DNA of 7,725 nt from Clostridia bacterium (GTDB taxonomy: Bacteria; Bacillota_A; Clostridia; Oscillospirales; CAG-272), in the NCBI GenBank assembly GCA_017552165.1, contig JAFZCF010000020.1:1-7725 (forward strand). Direction: 5' to 3'. Under the pieces are notes generated by a model. It was not told the origin of the DNA. It was given only the letters and a program-made list of their open reading frames with translations, and searched no databases. Made by a program: the position numbers and the translations under genes. Of this stretch, positions 6,359-7,725 are shown one piece after another; the stretch's first letter is position 1; every line of letters starts with the position of its first letter.

Positions 6359-6373
6359 GTCCGCCCGCCGGAC
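6359..6373 (+). other. Small GC-rich hairpin after the topoisomerase gene
   Basis: GTCCG (6359-6363) and CGGAC (6369-6373) pair with a 5-base loop, starting three bases after the topoisomerase stop. No immediate T tract follows; the nearest T-rich run, at 6387-6393, lies just before the next ATG. It may weaken readthrough but does not qualify as a standard terminator. Confidence 0.25.
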
Positions 6374-6394
6374 AGATGCCGCGAGGTTCTTTTG

Positions 6395-7725
6395 ATGAAA
6401 CGAATAATCAAAATCGCGTCGTCGATCATGACGGCGATAATGCTTCTGCCGCTCGCATCCTGCTCGGGAGCAAGTCCGACCGGCGTACCCGTCGGGACTG
6501 AAATGGGAGAAAAAAATCTTGAACCAATCGCGGGGGACGGCTTTCTCTCGCGGTACGGCGATTTTGACGCCGTAAAAAACTGGATACGCGATAATGTCAC
6601 GGACAGCGACTTGCCTCCCGTAAGCTTCAGCGCGGGGCAGAAGAATTCCCGCTCTCTGTCATGGAAGAAAACGGTCGTTTCTATCGGAACCGTCACGGAT
6701 TTTCCCGATACCGACGATCCCGCCGAGCGGGATGTATGGGACGTCGTTTACGTCTGCGAGGACGAGTTGCTGCAGATCGACGTGCGGTACACTTTTTATC
6801 CCGGTTTTCCGATTGTTGAATACGACGCGTATCTGACAAATCTTTCGGAATACACGACGGAGCCGATCGGAAGCCTTTACAGCGTCAATTCTAACGTTAC
6901 CGGGACAGATGATGGGCCCTACACTCTGCACTACAACCGGGGTTCGCTCGGGTATGATGAGACTGACTATACTCCGTATGAGGAAAGAATAAGGTCCAGC
7001 AGAAAAATCGAAACAGATAACGGAATGTCAACGAGCACCTATCTGCCTTACTTTAACGTGTCATGCGACGCGGGAGGCGGTGTGATAGTGGCTGTAAACT
7101 GGCAGGGAAGCTGGTCTGCGAATTTCAAACCGTCGCAGGGATCGATTCTCGTGCAGGCAGGGCAGAAATACTTCAGGTCCGTGATGACGGGAGGGGAACG
7201 ATTTAAGCTCCCCGGTACTGTCCTTCTTTTCTATAAAGACGGCGACTGGCAGGAGGGACAAAATATTTGGCGCAGATGGATAATAAAGCATAACCTAATG
7301 CGTTATACCGGGCGTCGAGATTACAAACAAAACGTGTTCGTTTGCTCTCCCATCTCCGGAGCTGAACATGATCTTGAGTACATCGGAGCTCTATCCGGAA
7401 ATGACGTGATTAAAAATTTCAACTGTGTTTACGAGATCGACGCCGGATGGTACGGCAAGGGCAACACAAGCCCGTCGGCTTGGGTTAACGAAGTAGGAAA
7501 CTGGTATCCGTCGGAAACCTACGCCGGCGACGGTCTGAGACAGATCTCGGACGCCAGTCATGAAGCGGGCATGGGCTTCTGCATGTGGTTTGAACCTGAA
7601 CGGGTCGTGGCTTCCTCAAAGGCAGGTTCTCTCCTCGGTGACAGTGTCATTTATCTCAACTATCTCGGGAAGCGTGTTTCGTACGGGGATGCGGCAAAAT
7701 CATCTGTCGGGTTGATCAATTATGG
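6395..7725 (+). CDS. Secreted lipoprotein glycosidase, GH36 alpha-galactosidase type (3' partial)
   Basis: The frame is open from the ATG at 6395 to the window end: 443 codons, then two bases. GAGG at 6383-6386 lies 8 bases upstream. MKRIIK, a hydrophobic stretch and the lipobox LASC make Cys23 the likely lipidated residue, placing the enzyme on the outer face of the membrane. Residues about 45-320 look like the beta-sandwich N-terminal domain of GH36 enzymes. The TIM barrel begins near 325, with VYEIDAGWYGKGN (Asp349, matching the DDGW-type motif), a GNWYP segment and MGFCMWFEPERV (Trp398-Phe399-Glu400). The KWD-type nucleophile strand of the family would lie beyond the window. Expected reaction: release of terminal alpha-linked galactose or N-acetylgalactosamine from external glycans. 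The exact substrate cannot be read from this part. No transporter or regulator is visible nearby. Confidence 0.85.
   Translation, partial: MKRIIKIASSIMTAIMLLPLASCSGASPTGVPVGTEMGEKNLEPIAGDGFLSRYGDFDAVKNWIRDNVTDSDLPPVSFSAGQKNSRSLSWKKTVVSIGTVTDFPDTDDPAERDVWDVVYVCEDELLQIDVRYTFYPGFPIVEYDAYLTNLSEYTTEPIGSLYSVNSNVTGTDDGPYTLHYNRGSLGYDETDYTPYEERIRSSRKIETDNGMSTSTYLPYFNVSCDAGGGVIVAVNWQGSWSANFKPSQGSILVQAGQKYFRSVMTGGERFKLPGTVLLFYKDGDWQEGQNIWRRWIIKHNLMRYTGRRDYKQNVFVCSPISGAEHDLEYIGALSGNDVIKNFNCVYEIDAGWYGKGNTSPSAWVNEVGNWYPSETYAGDGLRQISDASHEAGMGFCMWFEPERVVASSKAGSLLGDSVIYLNYLGKRVSYGDAAKSSVGLINY

Overview
The window looks like chromosomal DNA from an anaerobic Firmicute of the class Clostridia, probably a gut lineage. 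This rests on moderately high GC content, purine-rich Shine-Dalgarno sites, sigma-A type promoters, and several protein families in the form I associate with gut clostridia: a LexA-like S24 repressor fused in operon with a long Y-family polymerase, a variant GyrB/ParE-like topoisomerase subunit, and a short QueG-like iron-sulfur protein. I ran no search, so the taxonomy is inference.

Layout. Positions 1-2160 (+ strand) hold a two-gene damage-response cassette: a LexA/UmuD-like self-cleaving repressor, cut at its 5' end by the window edge, coupled by an ATGA overlap to a Y-family translesion polymerase with a probable sliding-clamp motif. Positions 2170-4287 (- strand) hold a three-gene cluster read leftwards: a QueG-like double [4Fe-4S] protein, a six-helix membrane protein resembling the Pr6Pr/AIG1 group, and a RimJ/RimL-type GNAT acetyltransferase. 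A near-consensus promoter sits directly against the first ATG, which predicts a leaderless mRNA. A candidate intrinsic terminator for this cluster lies inside the 3' end of the polymerase gene on the opposite strand. Positions 4352-6355 (+ strand) encode a complete but atypical type IIA topoisomerase B subunit, divergent from the QueG-like gene, with no A subunit next to it. Positions 6395-7725 (+ strand) encode the first 443 residues of a secreted lipoprotein glycosidase of the GH36 alpha-galactosidase type, which runs off the window.

How the parts relate. Only the repressor-polymerase pair forms an evident functional unit: an SOS-type switch in which repressor self-cleavage would derepress its own operon. 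The - strand genes are probably co-transcribed but share no obvious pathway. The topoisomerase subunit and the lipoprotein glycosidase are neighbours with no visible functional link.

The less ordinary signals are regulatory: the leaderless promoter, a second near-perfect promoter on the + strand inside the 3' end of the QueG-like gene (it would make antisense RNA running towards the topoisomerase gene), and the terminator embedded in the convergent polymerase gene. No RNA genes, CRISPR arrays, insertion sequences or long repeats were seen. No gene-free stretch exceeds 65 bases.
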